Notes: generated by a model from the sequence alone, not told the origin. A stretch of 64,000 nucleotides of DNA from Ancylobacter rudongensis (GCF_900100155.1 NZ_FMTP01000001.1:744001-808000), one strand, 5' to 3'. Counted from the stretch's first letter, positions 10,471-20,476 are shown. Numbers and translations are program-made.

Positions 10471-13113
10471 TCAGCCGATCTTCTCCGGAATCGCCTGCGG
10501 CTGCGCGGTACGGCCCGGCAGAAGCGCCAGCGCGCGGCCGCGCAGGGCGCTCCAGGTGGCGAAGGAATTGAGGGTCGATCCCTCAAGCCAGCCAATGCCG
10601 GCTGCCGCCAGGAAGGGCAGGCTCTGGATGGCGAGGGCGATGGCGAACAGGTCGACCTCTACCACGGCGTGCCAGTTGGTCAGGCGCAGGCCCACTGCCG
10701 AGAGCATCAGCCCGGCACCGATGATCGCCTCCGGCAGGGCCGGGAAGGCCCGGGCGGCGTCGGCCAGCCAGGAGCCCTTGGCGGTGCGAGCGAAGGCGAG
10801 GTCCTTGTAGCGGAAGCTGTCATACACCGCCTTGGCGACGGTGAACTGCACCGCCATCGCCGCAAAGGCCGCCCCCAGCATGCGCACCGGCGTGGTCGCC
10901 ACCCGCAGCCGGTAGAGGGCGATGAAGTGCAGGAGATAGATGCCGAAGCAGAACACGATCGGGATGGTGAGGATGCGCTGCGGCACGGCGATGCCGAGGC
11001 CGAGCACGAAGGGCACCCAGAGCAGCGACAGGATCGCCACCAGCGCGCCGACGCTCTCCGAGCCGAGCCAGCTGACCCAGCCGATGCTGAATTCGCGGCG
11101 CTGCGCCGGGGTGAGGCGGGTGCCGGCGTTGGGCAGCATGCGGCGCCAGTGCTTCTTGATGATCTGCATGCCGCCATAGGCCCAGCGGTGGCGCTGCTTC
11201 TTGAACGAGGCGAAGTCGTCCGGCAGCAGGCCCCAGCCATAGCGGGTGCTGGTGTAGTGGCTCTTCCAGCCGCGCTCGACGATGGCGAGGCCGAGATCGG
11301 TGTCCTCGCAGATTGTGTCGCTCGACCAGTCGCCGGCTTCGACCATGGCGGCGCGGCGCATCAGGCACATGGTGCCGTGCACGACGATGGCGTCATGCTC
11401 GTTGCGCTGGACCATGCCGATGTCGAAGAAGCCGGCATATTCGGTGTTCATCGCCTCGTGTAGCAGGCTGCGGTCGGCGTCGCGGTGGTCCTGCGGCGCC
11501 TGCACGATGCCCACTGTCGGGTCTTCGAAGGTGGGGACGAGGTCCATCAGCCAGTTGGCATCGACGACATAGTCGGCGTCGATGATGCCGATGATCTCGG
11601 CATCCGGCGCGGTCTGCAGCATGGCGGCGCGCAGGGCACCGGCCTTGAAGCCCGCCACCTTGGGCAGGTTGATGAACTTGAAGCGCTCGCCGAGCGTGCG
11701 GCAGTGAGCCTCGATCGGCTCCCAGAATGCCGGGTCCGGCGTGTTGTTGATGATGACTAGGCACTCGAAATTCGGCCAGTTGAGCCGCGCGACGCTGTCG
11801 AGCGTCTGCTTCAGCATCTCCGGCGGTTCCTTGTAGGCCGGAATGTGAATCGAGACCTTGGGCGTGCGTGAGGGAGCGGTCACAGTGTCGCGGCGCAGCA
11901 GGCGGCTCGGGGTGCGGCCGAAGGCGATGGTGGCCAGTTCCTCCACCCGGTAGAGCATCACCACCACGAGCGGCACCAGCAGCACTAGGCACACCACCAT
12001 GGTCACCATGTTGCCGCCGACGACGTAATGGGTCAGCCAGTGATCGGTGACGGTGGCGATCCAGGCGCCGACGAGGTTTGCCGCGCCGACCATCACCAGC
12101 GCCTGCGTCAGGGTCAGGCGGGCGAAGCGGAATACCGGCAGCGAGAAGGCGATGCCAAGTAGCAGGGCGATGGCGGCGGTGGCGTTGTAGGTCGAGGGCG
12201 TGATCGGGCCGGCGAGCGGGAACTTCGCCACCCGGTCGGCATCGAGAATGCCCCAGTACTGGCCTACGCTGCCCTCGAAGCTCTTCCACGGCGCGTCGAA
12301 CGCCTCGATGAGGTTGTATTCGATGCCGAGCGCGTCGGCGCGGGCGGCGAAGCTGCGGATGATCTGGGCCTGGGTGAGTTCGCCGGGCACTGCGTTGTCG
12401 CGGTTGTAGCCCTGGCTCGGCCAGCCGAATTCGGCGATGACGATGCGCTTGCCGGGATAGGTGGCGCGCAGACGGTCATAGATGGCGATGGTGTGGTCGA
12501 CCACCTGCTCGGGCGAGACGCCTTCCCAATAGGGCAGCATGTGGGCGGCAATGTAGTCGACGGCGGAGACCAGCTCGGGATGGTCCAGCCACACGTCCCA
12601 GGTCTCGCCGGTCGTTACCGGCACGTTGGTCTCGCGCTTCACCCGGCGAATGGTCTCGATCAACTGCTCGGGCGTGCGCTCGGCGCGCAGGATCGACTCA
12701 TTGCCGACCACGATGCCGACGACGTTGGAGTTCTTTTTCGCGACGTCGATGGCGTTGGTGATTTCGCGCTCGTTGCGCGCCTCATCCTCGTCCAGCCAGG
12801 CGCCAACCGTGGTCTTCAGCCCCTTTTCGCCGGCGAGCCGGGCGACGAGGTCGAGATTGCCGGTCGAGGCATAGGTGCGGACGGCGCGCGTATAGGGCGC
12901 CACCGCCTCCACATCGGCGCGGATCTGCGCCTCGGTGGTGGGCTCGCCCTTGTCAGGGTTGGCGTCCCGGCCATAGGGCGCGAACGACATGCTCTGGAAT
13001 CGGTCGGGTGCGGCGGGAGCGGAAACCTCCTGACGCAGAGCCAGCCAGACAAAGACATGGACGCACGTCACAACCGCAACAGCTGCGGCGGCGACACGAA
13101 TGGCGGGGCGCAT
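10471..13113 (-). CDS. GH17/GT2 fusion membrane glycosyltransferase (Bradyrhizobium NdvB-like beta-1,3-glucan synthase)
   Basis: An 880-residue inner-membrane protein in three parts. After a signal anchor (about residues 4-26) comes a periplasmic GH17-like domain (about 35-300) with both acidic motifs, IVVGNESILR and IAEFGWPSQG. Several membrane helices (about 310-410) precede a cytoplasmic GT2 domain (about 430-690) with IPAYKE, IIDADYVVD, CEDTDLGLA and the QRHRW motif of processive synthases; more helices follow. The architecture is that of Bradyrhizobium NdvB, which with NdvC makes cyclic beta-1,3/1,6-glucans; it is unrelated to Sinorhizobium NdvB. The frame extends to 13182, but the ATG at 13113 (MRPAIRVAAAAVAVV) lies downstream of a good -10 box and starts at the anchor. 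Function is inferred from architecture. Confidence 0.85.
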   Translation of the reverse strand: MRPAIRVAAAAVAVVTCVHVFVWLALRQEVSAPAAPDRFQSMSFAPYGRDANPDKGEPTTEAQIRADVEAVAPYTRAVRTYASTGNLDLVARLAGEKGLKTTVGAWLDEDEARNEREITNAIDVAKKNSNVVGIVVGNESILRAERTPEQLIETIRRVKRETNVPVTTGETWDVWLDHPELVSAVDYIAAHMLPYWEGVSPEQVVDHTIAIYDRLRATYPGKRIVIAEFGWPSQGYNRDNAVPGELTQAQIIRSFAARADALGIEYNLIEAFDAPWKSFEGSVGQYWGILDADRVAKFPLAGPITPSTYNATAAIALLLGIAFSLPVFRFARLTLTQALVMVGAANLVGAWIATVTDHWLTHYVVGGNMVTMVVCLVLLVPLVVVMLYRVEELATIAFGRTPSRLLRRDTVTAPSRTPKVSIHIPAYKEPPEMLKQTLDSVARLNWPNFECLVIINNTPDPAFWEPIEAHCRTLGERFKFINLPKVAGFKAGALRAAMLQTAPDAEIIGIIDADYVVDANWLMDLVPTFEDPTVGIVQAPQDHRDADRSLLHEAMNTEYAGFFDIGMVQRNEHDAIVVHGTMCLMRRAAMVEAGDWSSDTICEDTDLGLAIVERGWKSHYTSTRYGWGLLPDDFASFKKQRHRWAYGGMQIIKKHWRRMLPNAGTRLTPAQRREFSIGWVSWLGSESVGALVAILSLLWVPFVLGLGIAVPQRILTIPIVFCFGIYLLHFIALYRLRVATTPVRMLGAAFAAMAVQFTVAKAVYDSFRYKDLAFARTAKGSWLADAARAFPALPEAIIGAGLMLSAVGLRLTNWHAVVEVDLFAIALAIQSLPFLAAAGIGWLEGSTLNSFATWSALRGRALALLPGRTAQPQAIPEKIG

Positions 13114-13150
13114 GAGACAAACCCACGATAAAAGGGAGGCTGACGGACGG

Positions 13151-13156
13151 ATTATA
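13151..13156 (-). promoter_or_regulatory. Perfect -10 box (TATAAT) for the GH17/GT2 gene
   Basis: On the minus strand TATAAT lies about 38 bases upstream of the ATG at 13113, in an A/T-rich patch that stands out from its surroundings. No good -35 hexamer is found at 16-18 bases, so an activator or an extended -10 may be needed. Its position argues that translation starts at 13113 and not at the upstream end of the open frame. Confidence 0.4.
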
Positions 13157-13324
13157 ATACAGTTTCCACGCATGTGCAGCACGATCTTTGCCGCACCGCG
13201 CCACAGCGCGCCACGTCTGTCGATAATGCCGCTATGCCGCGGAAAATGCGTCAGAACGAGAATGGTTCCGCACTATGGCGGCCCCATGACGCGCCGATGA
13301 CGCGGGAGGGGCCGGGGCGCGGAT

Positions 13325-13804
13325 TCATTGCGCGGGGGCAGCGGCAGGGGCGGGCGTCGCGACCGCCGGCGGTGCGTCCGGGTTGACCCAGCAGGCATGC
13401 ACGCGCTCGGACAGCCGCTCCTGTGCCTTGCTGTCGATATTGCCCTGCCGGACCAGGCAGCGGAACGCGATCTTCAGGTGCTCGGTCGGGCAGCCGAAGC
13501 GCTCATAGAGCTCCAGATGCCGGCGCGCCGTGTCGATGTCGTCGCGCCAGAGCAGCATGGCGATGCGGCGTCCGCTCCACACGCATTCCGGCAGGCCGGC
13601 ATTGCCCGGCAGCTTGGCCGCCTCGGCATATTCCTCGACAGAGCGGCGCAGCGCCTCTTCCTTCGCCTGCTCCTCCGGCGACTTCTGCTCGGCGGGCTTC
13701 TGTTCCTGCGTGGCGCTCTGGGCCCACGCGCCGCCGGGGGCGACGGTCATCAGCATCATGCCGCCGAACAGGGCGGCGGCGAGGGGACGTACGGAGCACA
13801 ACAT
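13325..13804 (-). CDS. Small secreted protein of the beta-glucan locus
   Basis: A 159-residue protein with an N-terminal signal peptide (hydrophobic stretch about residues 7-27, AxA-type site near GAWAQS), a charged Glu/Lys/Gln linker, and a compact core of about 80 residues with cysteines in GLPECVWSG, ERFGCPTEH, AFRCLVRQG and HACWVNP that could form two disulfides; the tail is Ala/Pro-rich. Similar small proteins near rhizobial beta-1,3/beta-1,6-glucan genes have been labelled beta-glucan biosynthesis proteins (compare NdvD); that link is from memory and position. It lies between the divergent GH17 gene and the GH17/GT2 gene, same strand as the latter. The longer open frame to 14704 is antisense to the GH17 gene, so I start at the ATG before the signal peptide. 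Confidence 0.7.
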   Translation of the reverse strand: MLCSVRPLAAALFGGMMLMTVAPGGAWAQSATQEQKPAEQKSPEEQAKEEALRRSVEEYAEAAKLPGNAGLPECVWSGRRIAMLLWRDDIDTARRHLELYERFGCPTEHLKIAFRCLVRQGNIDSKAQERLSERVHACWVNPDAPPAVATPAPAAAPAQ

Positions 13805-14041
13805 GGGGGAAACGTCACACGCAAAAGAGGAAACACCGGACCGGCCAGGACAGTAGGAGAAGCAATCGAATTTGTCAGCATGACGGCACGTCTCCCGGGG
13901 GCCCGCCGGCGCAAAATTCCGCCGCTTTGCACACGCCTCTTGCCGTGGCGGCCAAGCCCCGTTACCCGGCAGGGTGAAACCCATCAGACTGCCCCTCGCG
14001 ACCGAGCCCTCGGCGACCGACCCCTGGCGGAGATTCCTCGC

Positions 14042-15667
14042 ATGCGACTGCCCCTCGCTCTCGCCGCCCTCGTCTGCGCGGCGATCGTCGCTGTCTGGGC
14101 ATGGCTCGGCCAGCCGGTGCCGGCGCCGTTCGCGCCGATGGCGGCCGGCGAGAAGCTGCCCTGCGTCTCCTATGCGCCGTTTCGTCCCGGCCAGAGCCCG
14201 TTCAGCGAGGATGTGGCTTTCTCGCAGGCGCAGATCGACGACGATCTCGCCCGGTTGTCCAAGATCACCCATTGCGTGCGGACCTACTCCTCGATCCAGG
14301 CCGGGCTCGCCGCCGTGCCGGAACTCGCCCGCAAGCATGGGCTGACCGTGCTCCAGGGCATCTGGATCGCCGCCGACCCGGTGCGCAACCGGGCGGAGAT
14401 CGAGGGCGGCATCAAGGCGGCGCAGGAAAACCCCGATGTCGTCACGGCGGTCATCGTCGGCAATGAGGTGCTGCTGCGCGGTGAGCAGTCGGCCAATGAC
14501 ATTGCCGGCTTTCTGAAAGAGGTGAAGGCCAAGGTCCCGCCCAGCGTCGATGTCACCTATGCCGATGTGTGGGAGTTCTGGGAGCGCAACCGCTCGCTGG
14601 CGGATTCGGTGGATTTCGTCACCGTGCACATCCTGCCCTTCTGGGAGGACATGCCGGTCCCGGCCGAGGATTCGGTCGCCCATCTCGGCGAGATCCGCGA
14701 GCATGTCGGCGAGATCTTCGCCGGCAAGGAGATCCTCATTGGCGAAACCGGATGGCCGAGCGAGGGGCGCATGCGCGAGGGCGCGCTGCCCTCGCCCTCC
14801 AACCAGGCCAATGTGATTCAGGAACTACTCACGCTCGCCAAGGCGAAGAACTACCGGCTTAATGTCATCGAGGCGTTCGACCAGCCGTGGAAGCGGGTGC
14901 TGGAAGGCACCGTCGGCGGCCATTGGGGCTTCCTCGACGCCTATACGAGGGACTTCAAGTTCCGCTGGGGCGAGCCGGTGTCCGACCATCCCTTTTGGAT
15001 GGCGCAGGCGCTGGCCGGCAGTCTCTTCGCCGTTGCCGTCTTCGCGGTGGCGGGGTGGGCCGGCCGGCGGGCCGGCGGGCGCCCGCTGGGGATGCGGGAA
15101 TGGTTGGCGGTGGGCGGCATCGCCTTTTTCGCCGGGCTGATGATCGGCCGGCTTCTCGCCTCGGTGCCGGTGGAGAGCCTCGGCATCGGCGGCTGGATAC
15201 GCGGCGGCGCGCTGGTCGGGCTGGCGCTGCTGGTGCCGCTCGCCTGCGCGGCGGCGATCGGCCGGCGCACCAGGCTGGTGACGCTGACGCTGGCGCTTAA
15301 CAGCGAGGCGACGCCGGGGGCGCCGTTCTTCGACCGCTGCCTCGCTTTGCTGCTCGCCGCGTCGATCGTGCTGGTGGCGCAGATCGGCTTCGGGCTGGTG
15401 TTCGATCCGCGCTACAAGGATTTCCAGTTCGCCGGGCTGACGCCGATCATCACCGCCTTCGCCTTCTACGCGGCGGTGGCCAGCCCGGGGCGCTTCACCG
15501 AGGGGCGGCAGGCGGAGACCATCGCCGCCGGCCTGTTCCTCGCCGCCGGGGCCTATGTGGCGTTGAACGAGACGATGGCGAACTGGCAGGCGCTGTGGAC
15601 CGGCAGCCTGTTCGTGGTGCTGGCCTTCACCCTCTGGCGCCTCGCCACGGCCGGGCGAAGGATATGA
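14042..15667 (+). CDS. Membrane-bound GH17 protein (NdvC-like beta-glucan enzyme)
   Basis: A 541-residue protein with an N-terminal membrane anchor (about residues 2-22), a periplasmic GH17 domain (about 35-310) and roughly eight hydrophobic helices in the C-terminal 220 residues. Both expected catalytic acids are present, in VIVGNEVLLR and ILIGETGWPSEG, and the core resembles the GH17 part of the neighbouring GT2 fusion (shared NVIEAFDQPWK / NLIEAFDAPWK block). In Bradyrhizobium NdvC, a protein of this type, is tied to beta-1,6 linkages in periplasmic glucans, probably by transglycosylation; that function is inferred here. The ATG at 14042 has a GGAG site about 8 bases upstream. Its last 41 bases overlap the convergent membrane gene. 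Confidence 0.82.
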   Translation: MRLPLALAALVCAAIVAVWAWLGQPVPAPFAPMAAGEKLPCVSYAPFRPGQSPFSEDVAFSQAQIDDDLARLSKITHCVRTYSSIQAGLAAVPELARKHGLTVLQGIWIAADPVRNRAEIEGGIKAAQENPDVVTAVIVGNEVLLRGEQSANDIAGFLKEVKAKVPPSVDVTYADVWEFWERNRSLADSVDFVTVHILPFWEDMPVPAEDSVAHLGEIREHVGEIFAGKEILIGETGWPSEGRMREGALPSPSNQANVIQELLTLAKAKNYRLNVIEAFDQPWKRVLEGTVGGHWGFLDAYTRDFKFRWGEPVSDHPFWMAQALAGSLFAVAVFAVAGWAGRRAGGRPLGMREWLAVGGIAFFAGLMIGRLLASVPVESLGIGGWIRGGALVGLALLVPLACAAAIGRRTRLVTLTLALNSEATPGAPFFDRCLALLLAASIVLVAQIGFGLVFDPRYKDFQFAGLTPIITAFAFYAAVASPGRFTEGRQAETIAAGLFLAAGAYVALNETMANWQALWTGSLFVVLAFTLWRLATAGRRI

Positions 15668-16007
15668 GCAGCAGGCCGCCGGCCACGCCGGCAAGGCTGT
15701 TATTGTAGATTACCAGCCCCATGCAGGTGGCCATCAGCGCCAGTGTGAACATCACGAGCGAGGGCCGGATCAACTGGACCAGCGCGGTGACGAGGGCGAC
15801 GATGCCGAATGCCGACTGGCTGAACAGCGCGATCACCAGCGCCCGCGTTTCGCAGGTCATGGTTTCCAGCGTCCGGCAGGCGAGGCCGACGGAGGACTGC
15901 TCCAGCAGTGCATAGCGCACATAGATCGCCCAGCCGAGGGCGAAGGCCCCGAGCGCGATGATGACATTGGCGGCGCGGGCGCCGGGCAGGAAGCTGCGAT
16001 GGGCCAA
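15627..16007 (-). CDS. Conserved membrane protein of unknown function
   Basis: A 126-residue hydrophobic protein with about four predicted helices (around residues 14-34, 55-77, 83-103 and 104-118) and short polar loops containing two cysteines (GLACRTLETMTCET). I do not recognise the family. The reading frame has the strong third-position G/C bias of real genes and overlaps the 3' end of the GH17 gene by 41 bases, so the two transcripts are convergent. Its position beside the beta-glucan locus is suggestive but gives no function. The start ATG is the first in the frame. Confidence 0.65.
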   Translation of the reverse strand: MAHRSFLPGARAANVIIALGAFALGWAIYVRYALLEQSSVGLACRTLETMTCETRALVIALFSQSAFGIVALVTALVQLIRPSLVMFTLALMATCMGLVIYNNSLAGVAGGLLLISFARPWRGARG

Positions 16008-16071
16008 AGGGGCGGTCCTTGTTCGATGGGGTTGCCCTGATGGCGCTGCATCGCACGCCGCGACGGGACGA

Positions 16072-17025
16072 TCAATCCGCCGGGCGGGCGAGCGGTTCCC
16101 GCCGGCGGGTGGCGAGGATGACGCCGCCGAGGATCAGCACGAAGCCGACGCCATGATAGAGGTGCAGTTCCTCGCCGAGCAGCAGCACCGCCAGCAGCAC
16201 GCCATAGACCGGCATGAGATAGAGGAAGTTCGCCGTCACCGGCGCGCCGGCGGCCTTGATGGCGAACTGGAACAGGCCGAAGGCGAGCACCGAGGGGAAG
16301 ATCGCCAGGAAGGCGATGGCGCCCCAGGCTTCCAGCGTCGCCGGGGTGGTGGCCCCGCTCGCCGCCTCCCAGAGCGCCAGCGGCGCGAGGAGCAGCGTGC
16401 CGGCAAGGGCATTGGCGGCAAACGCCGTCTGCCCGCCGAGCTGAGTCAGCGGCTCCTGCCGCAGCAGCAGCGAATAGGCCGCCCAGGCGATCGCCGCCAC
16501 CAATATGCCGAGATCGCCGCTGTTGAATTCGAGGCCAAGCAGCCGGCCCGGCTCGCCATGCACGGTGATCAGCGCGATGCCGGCAAAACCCGCCAGCGAG
16601 CCGATGAGCTGGATCTTCGGCAGCCGCCGCCGCTTCAGCAGCGCGTCGAGCACCACGACCATCAGGGTCGACGTGGTGTAGATCAGCGTCGCATTGGTGG
16701 CAGTGGTATGTCCGAGGGCGACATAGACATTGCCCCCGCACAGCACCATGCCGAGACAGCCGAGCAGCAGGATGCGCGCCCACTCCCGGCGCAGCAGCGC
16801 GCGATGACGCACCAGCGCGCCAGCGGTGAGTGGTAGCAGCACCGCCACCGCCAGCAGCCAGCGCCAGAAGGCGAGCGACCAGGGCGGCACCAGGTCGACC
16901 ACCGCCCGGCCGACGATCAGGTTGGTCGAGAAGAACAGCGGCATCGCCAGCAGCGCCGCCAGCGCCCACGGGTCGTGCAGAAGGCCGGGCTGGGAATCGT
17001 GGCTGACGTCTTGGCGGTGCTCCAT
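16072..17025 (-). CDS. EamA/DMT-family transporter
   Basis: A 317-residue inner-membrane protein of the drug/metabolite transporter superfamily: two tandem EamA repeats of five helices each, the first ending near residue 150 and the second starting at the [20 protein letters not shown] block. The family exports small metabolites, amino acids or toxic compounds; the substrate cannot be told from sequence. It is on the minus strand, 64 bases upstream of the small membrane protein and divergent from glmU across about 165 bases. Confidence 0.85.
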   Translation of the reverse strand: MEHRQDVSHDSQPGLLHDPWALAALLAMPLFFSTNLIVGRAVVDLVPPWSLAFWRWLLAVAVLLPLTAGALVRHRALLRREWARILLLGCLGMVLCGGNVYVALGHTTATNATLIYTTSTLMVVVLDALLKRRRLPKIQLIGSLAGFAGIALITVHGEPGRLLGLEFNSGDLGILVAAIAWAAYSLLLRQEPLTQLGGQTAFAANALAGTLLLAPLALWEAASGATTPATLEAWGAIAFLAIFPSVLAFGLFQFAIKAAGAPVTANFLYLMPVYGVLLAVLLLGEELHLYHGVGFVLILGGVILATRRREPLARPAD

Positions 17026-17189
17026 GGCGCGGGGTGATACACGCTTTGCCGATCGGCGTCGCGCCGTCGCACCGCCGGCTCGGGCCGCCCGCCCGCTCTT
17101 TTCGCCCCGCCCGTGGCAGGCTAGAACGCGGCGTCCCTGGGCGGGCCCGTCCCGGGCCGTTCCTTGCGTCCAGATTCGGGAGTCCGCCG

Positions 17190-18539
17190 ATGCGCCAGCT
17201 TCTCGTCATCGTCCTCGCCGCCGGGGAGGGGACACGCATGCGCTCCGCCCTGCCGAAGGTGCTGCACGCGGTGGCCGGCCGGCCGATGGTCGCGCATGTG
17301 CTCGACGCGGCGCTGGCCGCGGGCGCGGCGCAGATCGCTGTTGTGATCGGCCCCGACCACGACAAGGTGGCCGCCGAGGTGCGCCGTGTGGCGCCGCAGG
17401 CCGAAGTGTTCGTGCAGGCCGAGCGACGCGGCACCGCCCATGCGGTGCTGGCGGCGCGGGCGGCGCTGGAGCGTGGCTATGACGATGTGGTTGTCATGTA
17501 TGGCGACACGCCGCTGGTGCGGCCGGACACTCTCGCCGCGCTGCGCGTGCCGCTCGCTGAGGGCGCGGGCGTCGCCGTTCTCGGCTTCCGCCCGGCCGAT
17601 CCCACCGGCTATGGCCGCCTCGTGACCGAGGGCGGCGAGCTTCTCGCCATTCGCGAGGAGAAGGAGGCGAGTGCCGAGGAGCGGGCGATCGGCCTGTGCA
17701 ATGCCGGGCTGATGGCACTGGACGGGCGGGCGGCGCTCGATCTGCTCGATCGTGTCGACGACGCTAACGCCAAGAAGGAATTCTACCTCACCGACGTGGT
17801 GGCGATCGCCCGCACGCTCGGCCGCACGGCGGGCGTGTGCGAGGTGGCGGCGGAGGATGTGGCCGGCGTCAACAGCCGCGCCCAGCTTGCCGAGGCCGAG
17901 GCGATTCTTCAGCAGCGCCTGCGCGCCAGGGCGCTGGAAGCCGGGGTGACGCTGGTGGCGCCGGAGACGGTGTTCCTCTCGGCCGATACAAGCTTCGGCC
18001 GCGATGTCGTTGTGGAACCGAATGTGTTCTTCGGCGCCGGGGTGCGGGTGGAGGAGGGCGCCACCATCCGCGCTTTCAGCCATGTCGAGGGTGCCCATGT
18101 CGGGCCGGGCGCCATTGTCGGGCCCTTCGCCCGGCTGCGTCCGGGCGCGGCGCTGGGGCAGGGGGTGCATGTCGGCAATTTCGTTGAGATCAAGGCCTCC
18201 GACCTCGCCTCGGGGGTGAAGGTGAACCACCTTTCCTATGTCGGGGATTCGAGCGTCGGGGCGAACACCAATATCGGCGCCGGCACCATCACCTGCAATT
18301 ATGACGGCTTCCGCAAGCACCGCACCACCATCGGCGCCAATGCCTTCATCGGCACAAATAGCCTGCTGGTCGCGCCGGTGAGTGTCGGCGACGGCGCCTA
18401 TCTCGCCACCGGCTCGGTCATCACCGACGACGTGCCGGCGGATGCGCTGGCCATCGGCCGGGCGCGGCAGGTCAACAAGCCGGGGCTAGCGGCGCGGCTG
18501 CGGGCCCGGCTCTCGTCCGGGGTGGCGCCCAAGGCGTGA
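17190..18539 (+). CDS. glmU: Bifunctional GlcNAc-1-phosphate uridyltransferase / glucosamine-1-phosphate acetyltransferase
   Basis: GlmU acetylates glucosamine-1-phosphate and couples it to UTP, giving UDP-GlcNAc for peptidoglycan and lipid A. The 449-residue protein has the N-terminal pyrophosphorylase fold ([18 protein letters not shown], then MYGDTPLV) and the C-terminal left-handed beta-helix acetyltransferase with [22 protein letters not shown] and the [13 protein letters not shown] active-site block. The open frame reaches back to 17034, but the ATG at 17190 is preceded by CGGGAG and starts directly before the nucleotide-binding motif. glmS follows after 113 bases on the same strand. 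Confidence 0.97.
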   Translation: MRQLLVIVLAAGEGTRMRSALPKVLHAVAGRPMVAHVLDAALAAGAAQIAVVIGPDHDKVAAEVRRVAPQAEVFVQAERRGTAHAVLAARAALERGYDDVVVMYGDTPLVRPDTLAALRVPLAEGAGVAVLGFRPADPTGYGRLVTEGGELLAIREEKEASAEERAIGLCNAGLMALDGRAALDLLDRVDDANAKKEFYLTDVVAIARTLGRTAGVCEVAAEDVAGVNSRAQLAEAEAILQQRLRARALEAGVTLVAPETVFLSADTSFGRDVVVEPNVFFGAGVRVEEGATIRAFSHVEGAHVGPGAIVGPFARLRPGAALGQGVHVGNFVEIKASDLASGVKVNHLSYVGDSSVGANTNIGAGTITCNYDGFRKHRTTIGANAFIGTNSLLVAPVSVGDGAYLATGSVITDDVPADALAIGRARQVNKPGLAARLRARLSSGVAPKA

Positions 18540-18652
18540 TGCCGCACTGCGATACGAAGCGACACCGGAATTGATTTCGACACTTCGGTTACGGGCGGTT
18601 AAACCCGCCTGCGTAGCCTCGCGGATCGTCGCTTCACGAAAGGGCCCGGCTC

Positions 18653-20476
18653 ATGTGTGGAATCATCGGCATCGTCGGTACGGCACCTGTCGCCGAGCGG
18701 CTGGTCGACTCGCTGCGGCGGCTGGAATATCGCGGCTATGATTCCGCCGGCATCGCCGCGTTGGAAGGGGGCCACATCGCCCGCCGCCGCGCCGAGGGCA
18801 AGCTGCGCAATCTGGAAGAGGTGCTGCGCCAGTCGCCGCTCATCGGGAATATCGGCATCGGCCACACGCGCTGGGCCACCCATGGCCGGCCGAGCGTCGC
18901 CAATGCCCACCCCCACGCGACGACGGAAGTGGCGGTGGTGCACAACGGCATCATCGAGAATTTCCGCCAGCTGCGCGACGAACTGCTGGCGTCAGGCGCC
19001 AATTTCGAGAGCGAGACCGACACCGAAGTCGTCGCTCATCTGGTGACGCGCGAACTGCGCGCCGGCCTCAGCCCGACGGATGCGGTGGCGGCTGCGCTGC
19101 CGCGCCTGCAGGGTGCCTTCGCGCTGGCCTTCCTGTTCGACGGCGACGAGGACCTGCTGATCGGCGCCCGCAAGGGCAGCCCGCTGGCCATCGGCTATGG
19201 CAAGGGCGAGATGTATCTCGGCTCGGACGCCATCGCGCTGGCGCCGTTCACCGACACCATCGCCTATCTCGACGATGGCGACTGGGCGGTGCTGCGCGCC
19301 AAGGGCATCGAAATCCGCGATGCCGCCAATCATCGGGTCGAGCGCGCGGTGCAGAAGACCACCGCCACCGCCTTCCTGGTCGAGAAGGGCAATTTCCGCC
19401 ACTTCATGGCCAAGGAGATGCACGAGCAGCCCGAAGTCGTGGCGCACACGCTGGCGCATTATCTCGACATGGCCAACGAGACCGTGCAGCTGCCGGAACT
19501 GCCATTCGACCTCGCCAAGCTGGAGCGCGTCTCCATCGCCGCCTGCGGCACCGCCTATTATGCCGGGCTGATCGCCAAATACTGGTTCGAGCGCTATGCG
19601 CGCCTCTCGGTGGAAATCGACGTGGCGTCCGAGTTCCGTTACCGTGAGGCGCCGCTGCCGGCCGATGGCCTTGCCATCGTCATCTCGCAATCGGGCGAGA
19701 CCGCCGACACCCTCGCCTCGCTGCGTTATGCCGGGCAGGAGAAGCAGCATTTGCTCGCGGTGGTGAACGTGCCGACCTCGACCATCGCCCGCGAGGCGCA
19801 TGCGGTGCTGCCGACGCTGGCTGGGCCGGAAATCGGCGTCGCCTCGACCAAGGCATTCACCTGCCAGCTGGCGACGCTGGCCGCTCTCGCCGTGGCGGCG
19901 GGGCGCGCGCGCGGCGTGATCTCCGCCGAGGAGGAGCGCGGCCTCGTCCACGCTCTGGTGGAAGTGCCGCGCCTGATGAACCGGGCGCTCGATCTCGGCC
20001 CGGAAATCGAGCACCTCGCCCGTTCCTTCGCCAAGACCAAGGACGTGCTCTATCTCGGCCGCGGCACCTCCTTCCCGCTGGCAATGGAAGGCGCGCTGAA
20101 GCTCAAGGAGATTTCCTATATCCACGCCGAGGGCTACGCCGCCGGCGAGCTGAAGCACGGGCCGATCGCGCTGATCGACGAGAACATGCCTGTTGTGGTG
20201 ATCGCTCCCCATGATGCCGTGTTCGAGAAGACCATGTCGAACATGCAGGAGGTGGCGGCGCGCGGCGGGCGCATCATCCTGATCACCGACGAGACCGGCG
20301 CCAAGCACGCGGCGCTGGAGACCGAGGCGACGCTGGTGATGCCGGACATGAACCCGTTCATCACGCCGCTGGTCTACGCCATCCCGATCCAGCTGCTCGC
20401 CTACCACACGGCGGTGGTGATGGGCACGGATGTGGACCAGCCGCGCAATCTCGCCAAATCCGTCACCGTGGAATAG
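18653..20476 (+). CDS. glmS: Glutamine-fructose-6-phosphate aminotransferase (isomerizing)
   Basis: GlmS makes glucosamine-6-phosphate from fructose-6-phosphate and glutamine, the entry to the hexosamine pathway that GlmU completes. The chain starts MCGIIGIVG, so after Met removal Cys is the N-terminal nucleophile; GHTRWATHG lies in the amidotransferase domain. Two SIS sugar-binding domains follow (ISQSGETADT near residue 344 and the second around residue 460), ending in the conserved DQPRNLAKSVTVE. Length is 607 residues, typical. I saw no glmS ribozyme; the 113 bases upstream hold only a weak five-pair hairpin. Confidence 0.97.
   Translation: MCGIIGIVGTAPVAERLVDSLRRLEYRGYDSAGIAALEGGHIARRRAEGKLRNLEEVLRQSPLIGNIGIGHTRWATHGRPSVANAHPHATTEVAVVHNGIIENFRQLRDELLASGANFESETDTEVVAHLVTRELRAGLSPTDAVAAALPRLQGAFALAFLFDGDEDLLIGARKGSPLAIGYGKGEMYLGSDAIALAPFTDTIAYLDDGDWAVLRAKGIEIRDAANHRVERAVQKTTATAFLVEKGNFRHFMAKEMHEQPEVVAHTLAHYLDMANETVQLPELPFDLAKLERVSIAACGTAYYAGLIAKYWFERYARLSVEIDVASEFRYREAPLPADGLAIVISQSGETADTLASLRYAGQEKQHLLAVVNVPTSTIAREAHAVLPTLAGPEIGVASTKAFTCQLATLAALAVAAGRARGVISAEEERGLVHALVEVPRLMNRALDLGPEIEHLARSFAKTKDVLYLGRGTSFPLAMEGALKLKEISYIHAEGYAAGELKHGPIALIDENMPVVVIAPHDAVFEKTMSNMQEVAARGGRIILITDETGAKHAALETEATLVMPDMNPFITPLVYAIPIQLLAYHTAVVMGTDVDQPRNLAKSVTVE

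Noticed and set aside
13325..14704. One long minus-strand gene of 459 codons including the small secreted protein
   Set aside because: The upstream two thirds are antisense to the GH17 gene; only the last 159 codons, starting with a signal peptide, look like a protein.
18540..18652. glmS ribozyme upstream of glmS
   Set aside because: The gap is 113 bases, shows none of the core helices of the ribozyme, and this ribozyme is mostly confined to Gram-positive bacteria.
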